Assembly (NCBI RefSeq): GCF_047511655.1
Contig: NC_133398.1
Location: 54,131,638-54,195,637 of the forward strand
Direction: 5' to 3'
Length of the DNA: 64,000 nucleotides
From: Castor canadensis
Lineage: Eukaryota; Chordata; Mammalia; Rodentia; Castoridae
The notes beneath the pieces were generated by a model that had not been told where the DNA came from, did not search any database, and saw nothing but the letters and a program-made list of their open reading frames with translations. Shown piece after piece: positions 47,648 to 60,899 of the stretch; position 1 is the stretch's first letter, and each line of letters begins with the position of its first letter. A program made the translations under genes and the position numbers.

Positions 47648-48760
47648 CTGAAATGAGAAAACAAATATTCTAAATGACAAAAATCATTAGCTTCAGAGTC
47701 TTAGTTTTTGCCTGAGTCTATACCTAGCCAACAGTGAGGCAACAAAGCAATAACAAGTCTGCAGCAGATAGTGAGGGACTGAACCTGCTACAGCTACCAA
47801 GACTGCATTCCACAGTGTCTATCAAGATTTGAAAAGGCTATTCATCCATGGAAGAAGCTGGTAATTTCCAAAAGTTTGTTTCAAAATATACTTCATTATC
47901 TCCTGGCAAAAAATAAGATAGAGAGAGTCAATCATATTTTGTCCCATAGGCTTTTACTGGATGCCACCAGGCATGGTGACAGAATCCACTGCCCTAAAGA
48001 ATGACACAACTTCAACTGTGCTTACTCAAGTAAGAGAGGGAAAACTTTTAATTTCAGACAAGGATATAAAAATTTTCAGCAAACACTTCTAGTCAGTCTT
48101 GACAATTTGGTTAATTTTAAGCAAAAAGCTTGGTGGTAGAGTCTGTCTCAAAAAATTGTGAGTGGTCAGCACTGGCCTTCAGTCATTCACCATGACCACA
48201 CTGCCAGGGTAACATGCAGAAACAGCAGAAGCTTGTCAGTGCAGTTAAGTCCTTTTACCTTCTCCTCATGAAATACTCCTGACGAAATCAACAACATGCA
48301 AGGTCTACTCATTAACACTACATAGGAATGACATAGGAATAAATGCACCTTCATGCATGTAATACATGATACAGATATGAAAGAAATTAATAGTGAAATT
48401 CAGGTGTCAATTAGGTACATGAAAATTCCTGCTTATTCATTCATCTTGTTGGCGTTCAAGGGCTCCTCCCATAAACCTAAGAAACTTCCATAACCTACTG
48501 TATCCACATATAAAATCAGTCTCACATGGAGTAAACCTTTTTCTCTTCCATAATCTAGCCATTAAAAGATTTTACCTTGAAGATATACCTTGAACTTCCC
48601 ATTCCACAGCAGTCATATTTCTGTGTATATCTGCTCTTATGGGAATAAACAGAGGGAAGTACTATTTTCCTTGTGAGGTTATTATAATACAGAGTTACCT
48701 TTAAAAGCATCATATTTCAGATATGCCAACTTGGATATGAATCCTGAACCCTGTCCTTTT

Positions 48761-48808
48761 TTTTTTTCCATTTTTCTTTTATTATTCATATGTGCATACA
48801 AGGCTTGG
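48761..48808 (-). mobile_element. Ultra-short LINE-1 insertion (48 bp)
   Basis: Only the tail is present: a T run, then TTTTATTATTCATATGTGCA and TACAAGGCTTGG. A perfect 17-bp duplication CTGAACCCTGTCCTTTT flanks it (48744-48760 and 48809-48825). Confidence 0.92.
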
Positions 48809-50987
48809 CTGAACCCTGTCCTTTTGATTGACTCAAAATTTTAAGGCATTTTATATTTGAGTGTATGCTAGGCAGTGGTTAGTTCTGAAGTAAATGGTCA
48901 GCCTTTAGAGTTATGCATTCCACAACTTATACAGCCAGACATGGAGGTCCTGGCAGTATTAGCAAACTTCCAATCAACTTCTATGTCCTCAAGTCATGGA
49001 GTGTTTAATGCCAGGAGAATAAATTCAAAAGGTTATATACAGAACAAATATGCTGGACATGAATGACAAGAAGACAAAGGCAGATCTCCCGCTGGCCACA
49101 TGACAGACTGGGACAAGTATATTCAGATGTCTTCTGTGGTCATGATGGGAAAAGAAACGATTAGAAAGGTCAAGATTCCTAAGAAACAGTGTTAGAAGAC
49201 TTGAACTGTGATAACCATTTGAGATGGTGATATCACTTGCTGCTAAGAAACTGACCAGTTTCTAACTTCCCCCATCTCTGGCCTCAATAATAATTATAAT
49301 CATAGCCACCATAAAATGTCAAAAACTTGTCTAAGGGATTTAAATATCTTTACATAGATGAGAAAATAGATACAAAGACATCAAGATATTTGCTCCAGAG
49401 ACTGTACTCTTGAATACTACCCCTATATTTCTTGAAAGTAAAAGCTCCTTATAAGAAACCAGGTACCAGGACCATGTCTCAATTTAAGAGAGATGTCAAA
49501 CCACAGCAAGAAGGTACTTTGTATCCTCCCACAGAGGAAGCTGGAGACCTGACCATAGCCAGTAAAACAGGGTCAGGAGGAAAGTACCTGCCATCCCATC
49601 TTCTGTTCTGTTTGGAAGTCCTCAACATGTATGGGAGCTTTGTCCACATAACTTCACTATGTAACTGTTTTATCTGAGCTCTACAGAGGGAAGCTCTCCC
49701 ACTCCCACCTGTTGGACCACACAGCCTCAGTTCCATAAGCTTCCAACAGATGCTGTGCCAGCAGCACCTACCCAGCATGGTTCAGGGAAGTCAGCAAGGA
49801 AGACTGTGACAAACAGTTCTAAACTACATAGAACCCCCTTCCATAATGAGCACTGTAAACAGGCAGCCAACTACTTAGACTCTATAAATAGAGGCCATTC
49901 ATTTGGTTAAAAGAGGTAACCCAAGATCTTAGAGACCTTGGAGATACCAATAGTAGAGTATCATGTTTGGTCCCCAGAGTGGGACTCAACCTTAAAGGGA
50001 ATCGGGAATAAAAACTATCCCAGTCTCCCTTGTGGCCTGACCAAAATCTTCTAAGACATAATCAATATCACCCAGACCTTGTGTAGACTTTGTGCTCATT
50101 GAGGCATTTCCTTCACCACATCTTGTTACCTAATCCAGGCATCATTATAGAAGTTCTGTCTAAACCCTTTTGATCAGAGTAAAAACAACCTTTACTTAAA
50201 ATCCACTTATTCAATATAGTTATTTGTATATTTTCTTTTCAGGACATCTACCCAGTAGGGAATAGCTTTTAGAAAATTTATTCATAGGCCCTTCTTTTGA
50301 TTGTACTCCAACAGATAACCATTTGACAGAATTAATGAACACAAAAGAAGAGACCAGTATGAATCCAAAGCTTTATTTTCTTACATGTGCAAACTGAAGA
50401 TCAAGGGAAGGAAAATGATCTTCTTGAGGTCACGCAGTTAGTGCTATTATGGGAAGAAAAATGTTTTTCCTAATCATATATCAGAAGTTTCTAAGAGAGA
50501 GTACCAGGACTGAATTGTCTAATGAACATTCACTATTCTAAAGTGATCTGCCAGTAGAAGGATGACTGCTTTCTAACTTTTCTCTCTATCTCCAATAATA
50601 CTGTTCAAAACTCATTTGCTATACTATATTGTGTCAGCCATAGACAAACCAGGAAACTTAACTGGTGACAATCTAGAATGCACTTTGCTAGGTACTTGCT
50701 GGGAAAGCTATTTGTTTATATACCTAAATGAGAATATCTGAGTGCATATTCTATTATGATCAAGCCTGGTAAAACAGGCATGAAGGAGATTAAATAATTT
50801 ATTATAACTAGCAAGAACTTATTCCCATTTAATAACAGCACAATTTAACTTTTAACTTGTGACATACAGATATTTACTTCAAAATTTTCCAATTACCTGG
50901 AAATGTTTTCATGCACTGTAAATTACAACAAATTACATTCTTAAGAGCTCTGAATCCTCCATCTTTAATCTTGCTTGGGGATGGGAG

Positions 50988-51218
50988 ACGTTATGGTCTG
51001 GACATGAAGTGCTCTTCAAGAAGGTTCACGTAGTAAGGACTCGGATCCAGCTGATAGAGTAGGGTAACTGAGTCATGAGGGCTCAATCAAAAAATTAATC
51101 AATTTATTGGTAGATTGATAATTGAATGAACTGTTGGGAGGTGATAGAAACTGTGAAGGGTGGGACCTGATTGGGGGAAGTAGGTTTCTGAGGACCTTTG
51201 AAGTTACATCTTGTCCTT

Positions 51219-51263
<45 letters not shown>

Positions 51264-51936
51264 TGTGTGTGTGTGGTGTGTGGTGTGATATGTGTGTGTG
51301 TGTGGTGAGTGGGGTGTGTGTGTGTGTGTGTGGTGTGTGTGTGGTGTGTGGTGTGATATGTGTGTGTGTGTGGTGAGTGGGGTGTGTGGGTGTGTGTGTG
51401 TGGTGTGTGTGTGTGTGTGGTGTGTGGTGTGATATGTGTGTGTGTGTGTGTGGTGTGTGTGTGTGTGTGGTGTGTGGTGTGATATGTGTGTGTGTGTGGT
51501 GAGTGGGGTGTGTGTGTGTGTGTGTGGTGTGTGTGTGTGTGGTGTGTGGTGTGATATGTGTGTGTGTATGGTGAGTGGGGTGTGTGGGGGTGTGTGTGTG
51601 GTGTGTGGGTGTGTGTGGGTGTGTGTGTGTGTGGTGTGTGTATGGGGGTGTAGTGTGGTGTGTGTGTGTGTGGTATGTGTGTGGTGTGTGTGGTGTGTGT
51701 GTGGTGTGTGTATGTGGTGTGTGTGTGCCTGCCTCCCCCTTCCCTCTCTTTCAGCAGCCTCCTCCACTGCATGCTTCTACCACCACCATAATCTTCTGCC
51801 TCACCTCAGGCCCAAAGCAATGGAGGCAGCAGACCATGGACTGAAATCATGAATAAAAATAAGCCTTTCCTCCTTTAAATTGTTCCTATTGGGTATTTGT
51901 CACAGCAAAGAAAAAACTGATTAACATGGGGGACTT
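50988..51936 (+). mobile_element. MaLR-type solo LTR with an embedded TG array
   Basis: The left part starts GTTATGGTCTGGACATGAAG and includes GGTGGGACCTGATTGGGGG-like words. The right part has CCCTTCCCTCTCTTTCAGC, AAAAATAAGCCTTTCCTCC and GGGTATTTGTCACAGCAAAG, matching the ends of the LTRs at 28838 and 40264. The pyrimidine/TG-rich middle has expanded into 51221-51727. Confidence 0.65.
51221..51727. repeat. 507-bp TG array with higher-order units
   Basis: Nearly pure TG/GTG. The marker GATATGTG recurs at about 51287, 51355, 51431, 51481 and 51553, mostly followed by GGTGAGTGGGGTGTG, so units of about 50-76 bases are tandemly repeated. Long frames on both strands (Thr/His-rich minus, Val/Cys-rich plus) are products of the simple sequence. 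Confidence 0.95.
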
Positions 51937-53559
51937 TGGGGAAAGCTGTTTAAACAAGATGAAACTGAAATATATACAAATACAGGCATGTTTTTAGGAA
52001 ATACAGCCTCTGTGTAAAATAAGGTTTTCTTCTGAAGGCAAAAATCTGTGGCAAAAAAACATGTAAACAACATGGCATTCCTAATAGAGCAAAAAAAGTA
52101 CTCAAAGACATGATTTCATACTGTCAAATATCATCATAATCCAGATGCTGCCACAGGGAAGCAGCACAGAGTTTAAGAGAACGTTAGATACCTTAAATGG
52201 ATCATAGATAGTTTGTGGGTTTGGCAACTGATAATAAATAGATGAATTAAGTACCCACTTGGACATGGGTGCTTAGTAAGTCTCAGTGGTTATATGAAAC
52301 AAGTTAAGATGTTATATGAAACACTAAAATCTCAAATTTTTAGTTTTTCTATCATTAAACTTAAGAAAATGTAGCTATTAAGAGTGTACACCCCCACTTA
52401 AAAGTACAGAGAACTCTGATTATAGCTAACAAACAAGTCACAGAGATATGATGAAAACAGCATCCTGGGAAAGTATGTCTGGTAGGAGATGCAAGCTCAC
52501 CAAGAATGGTGTTCTTAACAGCTCCTCACTGAGTCTGGAGAGTTAATGCACCTGTAGTCAAACTGCCTTGCTTTAAAGCAGGTATCATATGTATTCAGAA
52601 AGTGACAAATGAATAATATTTGGAAAATAAAGTACTAGGCTGAGATTGCTCCAATGTAATTTTTTAACCTTGCTAATCTTGAGTAGTACCTTTGATGAGT
52701 ATAAGCTTGGAAACCACCACAAACACATAACTGAGAGGAAGCTTGTCTTCATGGAATTTCAGGCTAAGAAGAACGATGACTTTACAGGTCATCTTGTTTG
52801 GGGTTTCAGCCTGTTGGATATCCAACAGCAGGGCAGACCCCATGGGCCAACTCAGGGATGTGTGTTACTCTGAGCTTTGTGACTGGACCTTTGCTCCCTT
52901 CTCTCCCTTTTCAAGGGGCATCACTGGAATCCAAGTAGGAGTGACATCATTAAAAAGGGATATTGATAATAGTAAGTTACTTGATATAAAACTCAAGAGA
53001 TGACTGGCATGTTTCATATGACAGCTGAGAGCTGTAGGTTTAGCCTCTATTTCAATGAGGGTAGTGATGGGGAATTCAGTAATCTCTGGGGCTTTTGTTT
53101 TTTTAAAAGCTCTGCTGGCCAAAAGTTCTTTCTCACACTTAACCAGAATCTATCTCCCCATGGCTTCCATTCATAATCCCACTCTTCTGCTTAGAGGTAG
53201 ATAGAAGGATAGAACTCAGCTCTACCCAGTGACCATGATAGTAATGGCCATGGTCCTTGTTAATTTTTCCCTCCTCCCACTCTGCCAACAGTCCTCACCC
53301 TGGAATCGAATGGCAGTCTTTTGTTCTTTCTCAACATCATGCCTTTCTTAAAACTTGAGTCTGCCTTTTAATTAGAATTTCATTTTATTAAATGGCCTGT
53401 TGCCATGTTTGTAGCCCTAGAATCCCCCTCTGATATAAATGAAGGAATTTATTAGATGCTTTTCATATTGCAAAAAAGAGTTAGGCATCTCTCATAGGTC
53501 TTCCCTGGGAACCAAGTACTGTGGCCTATTAGCTGCTGATTCATGTGCCTATTTTTTCC

Positions 53560-53690
53560 ACCAAAGTTGGAAGCCCCCTGAAGGTGGGACTGGGCCTCAT
53601 TCATCTTTGTATTCGTGGTACCCAGCACAACACTTGACACCTAGAGGCATTTATAGATTTTCCAAGATAATTAATTAATGTAATTTTTCT
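53560..53690 (+). mobile_element. L2-like LINE relic
   Basis: GGTGGGACTGGGCCTCATTC, TTTGTATTCGTGGTACCCAG and ACACTTGACACCTAGAGGCA follow the L2 3' end order. Confidence 0.5.
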
Positions 53691-56681
53691 CCAAATTAAA
53701 AAAAAAATCATCAATTCAAGTGATGGAAATTTGAGAAGGAAACAGAGGTTCTCAAATTCAAGAACTTCCACTTAACAAAAAAGTCTGCAGCTTTTCAAAG
53801 AACAAATCCATCAATGTCTGCATCATGGTAAGGAATGTAGCCTGTATTTAACAAAGCTTATAAGCAACAGATAGCATTTAAAAGAAACAACTCCATGCAA
53901 GGCATGTCTTAAGTAGAGGCAAAAAATCATTATGGGCAGGGTTCTTACAGAGACAACACAACCCAAGGATTCTACAATCAGCTCAAGGAGGGTTAGACTG
54001 TGAAGGCTGGGAGACACTAGGGGATTAGGCTGCAAACCAGCAGGGGAGAGGCTGGAACTGCAATTAGAGGACCAACCTCTAGGAATATACACCTCTCTCT
54101 CCCAGTAATGCTGCTCGATGCAGACCTCTAATTTATTTCATTTTGTTATCTAATTGCACCTCTGAGAATACAGCTGAACAAAGGTTTCAAATGGTTGATG
54201 AACAACAACAACAAAAAACTATGGAAAGGCAATTCTTTTGTAGGCCTGAGAATACCAAGCTAAAATATTTTTGTGTGCAACAAATTAACAGGAAAGAAAA
54301 GGTTTGAGATTCTAAGTCCCTATAATTACCACAGAAATTTTTCACATTTAAGTAAACCAAGCATGGGGAGTGAATACAAAATTTGTGAGAGACACAGATA
54401 AGACAAAAGATGTATAGAATAAAATGGAATAAAACTATTTTCAAGATACACTGAAATCTAAATATCTGAATTTACTTAGGTAAAAACTCAAATACAGAAC
54501 CATAGGTTCTTAAAACAATCAGAAGTTTACTTTATTTCAGGAATATCTGATTTTGAAATAAAAGCTTCAGAAATTTTGTATGAAATAGGAGAAACAAAAT
54601 ACTTTATCTTCAGACTTTGGGGTATATCTGTGGACATTTGCCTAAAGTAAAAAAAATACTTGACAAGATCTTCTTTTATTTTAATTAGTTTTTAAGATTG
54701 GCATTGATTTTATAGCAAAATAAGTCTCCAAATGTCTAATTAGTTGCGCAGTGATTAAACCTTACTCTGTTCTCCAAATTTCCTATTCTTATTAGTCTCA
54801 TTTATGAAACAGAAAGTTGGTTTGTCTAGCTTAGTGCACTACATAGCTTATCAGCTTTAGTCCTGGCAGATGCTAAAAGAAAAACTAATTTCTGACACCT
54901 GGTACTTAACTCCAAATTCCTACATACCTACCTAATCTCTCAAAAGGACATGCCACTGGCCAGGTAGCATACTATAAATGCTCTCAAAAGAGGTGAGACC
55001 CATGCAGTTGTTCATAATGAGGGAAGAGGTGGAGTCAAAATCAAGTCATTCTGGAAACTTATCAGTGTCAGGAGATTTATGCCATTTCTAGAAGTATGAT
55101 TATCAATTATTACCATCTGTGGTTGAAGAGCAGATCGTATTTATAACCACACAGAGATGAGGAAGAAGGACCAAGGTTGACTTTAGTCCAGTGAGGGAAA
55201 GTAGCTTCCAGGTATTAGGTGTAAGTGATTGTTTTCCCAGAATTCTGGTTAAGGCTCAGGTCTCTAATATAAAATCTCTTCACCAATGGTAGCCATCAGC
55301 AAGGCTAATTCCCAAAACTTAGCTATGTATACACTACACAGACTCATTTCACAAAATTTCTGGCTTTTGGTAACTCATCTTTTTATTCAGGAATTCAAAT
55401 ATTCTCTCTTGCCTGCATGCATGTTGTTTCCTTTACTAGAAGCATACGAAGTTGTGCTAACTCTTACTTCAGTCTCTGCATCTTCACCTGCATATCAGGA
55501 AAGTCTTTGCAGAACACCCTATGTGAGTGAGCGTCCTGTGCAAGGCATCTCCATCTCTAGGACCTCGTCTGTTAACCTCACCACAATGGTCATTATGTAT
55601 CCAAAGTCCATCTTTCCCACTAGACTAAACTTCACATACTCAGCAACCTTGTCTATCTCCTACAGTCCAGGCTCAGAGGAGACATAATGCACTTGTCGAG
55701 CTCATCAATGAACTCACTAGGAGCAAAACTGAAAAAGACAAGGCAGAAAGCATCTAGGAATTTTCTTTGACTCTTCATGAACATAACAAAAATAGAAAAA
55801 CTGAGACGGCCCCCTGGGAATGATGTAGACTATGAAAAACTACCGGACCTCTAAAAAAACTTCTGATAGAATCATAAGGAAAAAATGCTTCATTACAATA
55901 GTAATATTCTTAACAGTGTTTAAATGTTGTTTCTATGTATCACAGGCTTATGGCATTCTGATCCACTCAAGTCAGGCTTTGTGCTCCAAGACTCATTCAT
56001 TACCCGCAAGCAATTTAGCATCTAAAATATTTATTTGCACAATTCAATACATACTCTTAATCAAATGAAGCCTAAATATCAGTTGCCATTAACAACCTCA
56101 AAGTGAAAGAGAAAATCTGGCCTATTCCCAAGAGAAATGAAATGAGATATTTTGTTCACCACCTCCACACTGTCTTTTGAAAACCTGCAATCCTTTAGGC
56201 AGAATGCTAAATGATTTTCATTATTGCTCATTTTACTTTTATTAAGAAAACAGAGGCAACAACTGGATTTGTAGTTTGTGATGGCCCAAGTCAGGCTCCA
56301 AAACTGTACTCTCTCTACTATCTGTTGTTGCCTCTGGATGGCATTATCCTGTCGGAAAGTCCTCTACAGCCAGAAAGGGACCCAAACCCTCCCAGTGACA
56401 TTTGGGACATCATTCTTCACTTTCTCCTCTTCCCCTCTCACCCTAATTCAAATGCTAACTCCATATTAGCCATATTTGGAAAAGTGATGGTGAAATTCAC
56501 CTGCAAAAGAAGTCCATTATGACATTTCATCTTCAGTGAGGTCTTATTCTCAGGACAGTACAAAGGGAATTTAGGATACTTCACATTTTCTGATTCAAAA
56601 TATACACTAGAAGGAGAGTATATTTCTAATACAACAAAATGTAAGTATAAGACAAGGGAAAACTAAGAGGGAAGGACTTAC

Positions 56682-56750
56682 CCTTTCCATCTCCTTGAAG
56701 TCATCATCTAGCTTAGTCCCTTCAGCTCCTCCAACCTTCTCACTCACTTT
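56682..56750 (-). CDS. SH3GL2: SH3GL2 exon 2 (residues 16-38)
   Basis: The 69-bp exon encodes 23 residues beginning [18 protein letters not shown] and ending KEMER. This is the first part of the N-BAR domain after helix H0, at the start of BAR helix 1. The acceptor reads CTATAG before the first AAA codon, and the donor reads GTAAGT immediately after AGG. Both boundaries are phase 0. The exon is too short and too rich in splice context to appear as an open frame by itself; it was found by matching the family protein. It sits 9.0 kb from exon 3. No frameshift or stop is present. Confidence 0.96.
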
Positions 56751-56804
56751 CTATAGAAAATAACCATAAGAGAGAATTATTATAAACAGTGTTTTTACAA
56801 AGAT

Positions 56805-56975
56805 GTGTTGAATTTATCAAGCACTTTCAAAAACATCACCTAATGTAATCTCACAACCATTCTCTGACTCAGGTAGAACATCCATTTTCATAGAAAGAAT
56901 CCTTTGGTAAACAATTTATCAGAGGCTATCACCTAATGGGTATTGAAGCAGGAACTCAAACTTGTATTTTTTATT
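56805..56975 (+). mobile_element. MIR-like relic
   Basis: ATCAAGCACTTTCAAAAACA, ACCTAATGTAATCTCACAAC and AGCAGGAACTCAAACTTG follow the MIR sense order. It begins about 55 bases upstream of the exon 2 acceptor. Confidence 0.5.
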
Positions 56976-57469
56976 TCAACTCTGGTGCTCTTTCTATTAT
57001 AGAAATCATTGTACAACTACCTAGTCACTAACATTTTCCTCATGAAAGTTCTAAGAAACAATGGCATCATCTAATAATCATTTTCCTCTAATAATGGATC
57101 TAAAATGTTCCTAGGTAGAAAATTGCTACTTGTTCAACCTATTCCTCAATGAGCTATCGAACAGATAATCACAAGCATCTATCAAGCTATTAAAAAACAA
57201 ATTATCCCAGCTGATCTCCAGATAGAGACTTGCACACCAGTCTTACACAACTCTCTGTAGTTATATATGTACTAATATACAAAAGACAAAGAAAATGAAA
57301 TTATGTTGAAGATATTTCTTTGCTACCCAATCATTTTTATTATCATACATTTTATATTTAACATCTACAAATTATAAATTTCCAATTAAAATTCACATTA
57401 AAAATTAGATATCCTATTCTTTTTTAAAAAATTATTCAAATTAAGAATAAAAATGTTAAAAGATGTTGG

Positions 57470-57830
57470 CCAGGGCTATAGTCATCAGAAGGCTCGACTG
57501 GGGCAGGAAGATCTGCTTCCAAGATGGTGCACTCATGTGGCATATGGCAACATGGCTATTGACAGAAGGTCTCAGTGACTGGCTTGATACAGCTGCTCCA
57601 TTATCTTCATGGAATGGCAACTAGCTTTTCCCCAGAGTAAGTGATCCAAGTGAGAAGGCATAAAATCATTTATGACTTACCCTAGGAAGTTATATGCCAT
57701 TGTTTCTGCATATCTAAGGATCACACAGACCTGCCCTATACAATGTGGAAGGGGACTCCCAAGGGCATGGATATCTGATCTGGGTGATAGCTATGAAAGG
57801 GCATCTACATCTGCAAATTCCAGTGAAATG
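57470..57830. repeat. Old dispersed repeat, family not assigned
   Basis: GGCTATAGTCATCAGAAGGC, TCTGCTTCCAAGATGGTGCA and CAGAGTAAGTGATCCAAGTG are words I recall from a placental-wide repeat, but I cannot name the family safely. Confidence 0.4.
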
Positions 57831-59923
57831 TACATGATTTTTAAAACTTTCTGTATATTTCAATAAAAGAATTTAAAAATTGAAAAATAATAAAAATGTA
57901 TGAAAAAATCACAAGAAAAATAGTCTGTTTTCATCAAAGGCAATAATATTGAATGCTAATGACACAAGATTTTCATTGCCTTTAAAATACCCTAATTGTA
58001 AAGTAATTAAATGTTTTTCTCTAAGACATCACTACATTACATAAAGTCACCACACACAGATAACCAAATATGATTTTTAAAAAACTTCCTCCAACAGCCT
58101 CTGGGTTGAGAGTCTTTGCAGAGGGTTCCACCGTGGCCAACTTGTATCAGTCTCAGCAGCTCTAGGTTGTCCCAGTAAGCTTGGCTCATCTCTTTGTATG
58201 TGGCCTCTGGCTCCCATCTCCTTGTCTTTGAAGCTCTGATATCCCCTTTTTGGTGTCCGAAGAGTGTTTTTTACCCTTCCTTTCTCTCTGCCCTTCAGTC
58301 TTCATTTCTGCCATCAGGAAAACCTTCAGAAGAGACTACTTTTGGGAAATCTGAGACTGGGAATTTTATCATTACTCTATCCCTACATACCACATGCCAT
58401 TTCTTAGCCCATCAGTAGTAACAGAAGGAATACAGTGTAGGACAGAGCATGGCATGGACTGATTCCTCTACTCTTTTCTAGATACATGAAATTGTTATGA
58501 AAATTATGTGGCATAACAACCTGTATTTGAACCTACAAGGTATCCAACAAATCCTAGTCTCTATCTCTCACCAAAAAGTACCTGCTTTTAATATTCTGAT
58601 GTCTCTCATTAATTTATCTTTCATTTCATACTTTGAAAAGAAGCCAGAATTTCCCCTAATATAATCTTTAGTAGATAAAGATCAATGATTCAAAATGAAA
58701 GGCTAAGAAAAACAGTATTAATAAATTTGGATCACTGACACACTTTCATTTGTAATTTATTTAATATATGTTCCCCCAAGAACTATGCAAAACAGATACT
58801 ATTTCTACACTGCATATAAGAAAATTGATTGTTGCATGAATGAGAATGCCAATTCATGATAGACACTATTAATTAGGAAGAGGTGGAGCCAAGATCATGT
58901 CAAACCCCAGATTTTAGATGCACACTACAGCTGTCCGTGGTGCTGACTTTCTCTGCCTGATGTTTCATTAGATTCAGATGTCCAGATGTGGCAATGTAGA
59001 TTTGCTACTTTAACTCTTGGTACTTGGCATTAGCTTTCTCACTTTACATGGGCCCTGAATGATGGTGGTAATCAAATATTTAGCAGTCTTTATATGTCCA
59101 GGCTTTGTCTGGCATCAGTCTCACCTAATTTAAAGCCTATTCCAATTGTGATTGTCCCAAAGCCAGTTTTACTGTCTGCTTCATAAAGGATTTTTTACCA
59201 AAGTTGAAATAGGAGAGAGAAATAGGAGAGGTTAAGCTGAATTCTAGTAGAATTACATGTGCCAATAACCTGACTTGCAATCTCAGGTGTAAGATACAGG
59301 AAATCAGGAATAGAAGGGGCCTTAAAGGTTATTAATACCAAACTCTCACTATCACCAAACTTTTTTCTGTCACACTGATTTCTTCCCTCTCATTTCTGCT
59401 CCATGATAGTTTCAGCTCATATTTCATCCCTTCTTGTGTCTTATTTTCAAAATACATGATTTATCATTAAAATTTGGCTGTAAAAGTCTAATCTAAACTC
59501 CCACAAAATAAAGAAGTATTTGCTATACAATTTTCAACTGTGATCTCCATTCTACATAACTGCCTCCAATATCAGGAAACTCACTATATCCTAAAGCCTT
59601 GTTGTTGTCCAAGAAGACAATTACAGTTACATGACTTAAATCACCTGTGAATGAGACCTTTAACTTTATTTACAAATGGATGCACAAAAAATCTGAGAGA
59701 TGCCTTCATTTCTATCAACATCAGAGATTCCTGGTAACTTTAAAATGATCAAATTTTGACCAACTCTAGAGAATAAAACATGGTCTTCACCCATGGTATT
59801 AATTCACCTGCACTTGGCATTCATCAGTAAAACAGCATTTGGCTCCCTATACCAAATGGGATACTGGGGTCACACTAGCCAGTACTAATTTAGAACAAGT
59901 CCTGGTAACTCACACTGAGATCA

Positions 59924-59949
59924 ATTTGTGAACTATCTAGTTCACAAAT
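59924..59949. repeat. Perfect 12-bp inverted repeat, 2-base loop
   Basis: The arms ATTTGTGAACTA (59924-59935) and TAGTTCACAAAT (59938-59949) are fully complementary around TC. Confidence 0.9.
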
Positions 59950-60899
59950 GCTTGAGAGAGAGAGAAACAATGGGAAGGAGAGCAAAAGAGGTCATTTCAT
60001 TTCTTTTTTTCTCCAACGGCTGCTATTTAAGATACTCTGAGAAACAGTTCACCGCACACAATGAATGGTACTGGTTGGTTGATATAAAAAAATTCTTATC
60101 TAATTATACTCCTGAGGAGGGGAGTATTACTCAAAATGACATCTGCATTATTCTCAGGGCTATTTTTCTAAGTCACAAAAACTCCAAATATACCAAGGCT
60201 AAATAATAACTGACTCATTCCTTAGGAGTATGGTAAACATCTTCTCCTCATTTTCTTTGAATAAACATGACTAAAACTTCCTTTTTTCATGCATAAGAAT
60301 CAAGGTTGGGAATTCAGGCTCCCTGAGCACATTTAAGCAATAATGAAGAATTTTGCTTTCCTTACCTGGTACCATTTATGCTATTCTTTTCCATTGAGGT
60401 TGTTCCTAAAATTAAATTTCATGGTATTAAATATTTCCTGATATTGTTTAGTATTCTTGATAAAATGCTGGGCTTGAGAAATTGATCATCTATTTAAACA
60501 AACCTCAAGAAAAGCTATTTGAATCCAACAGAACAGTGCAAGTGAGCCAATGTGTCTCTTTGTACCATCAACAAACCTAAAACAATTTCTAAAGCAATTC
60601 TCCTGTATCATCTAAAACTCTAAAGATACTGAGAGTTCAATGGGACTCTTTTAGCACAACTTGTATTCCTCTCTGCCATTACACTTCCCATACACTGTAC
60701 ATGCCAACCAAACCAAAATTCTTACCCTCCTCTGTCTTTTTCTTCATTATATTGCTCACAACAAGCACTGAGTAAAGATCTGCCAAACTGAACTGAAATG
60801 GACTATTGCCAATACTGCCCTTAAGAAGACTGAGAGGAGCCATAAAACGAGTGATCATCTCACTCTGGGACAGTTTTTCAAAAGGCACAATTTTCCTAA

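Larger units (their letters stand above)
47648..56681 (-). other. SH3GL2: SH3GL2 intron 2 (9034 bp)
   Basis: The donor is GTAAGT at 56681 and the acceptor TTTCAG at 47648. It contains a 48-bp LINE-1 insertion (48761-48808), an LTR with an embedded TG array (50988-51936) and an L2-like relic (about 53560-53690). The stretches 47650-48740, 48830-50980, 51940-53550 and 53700-56680 show no certain element, apart from weak MIR or L2-like traces. Confidence 0.93.

Noticed and set aside
51104-51772. Open frames of 222 and 187 codons (minus strand, Thr/His/Pro-rich) and 138 codons (plus strand, Val/Cys-rich)
   Set aside because: They are translations of the TG array. Several frames on both strands are open for the same reason, and there is no splice, start or conservation evidence.
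55286-55687. 133-codon frame on the plus strand in intron 2
   Set aside because: It is low-complexity Ser/Leu/Tyr-rich sequence resembling a diverged L2-type relic, with no domain or initiation evidence.
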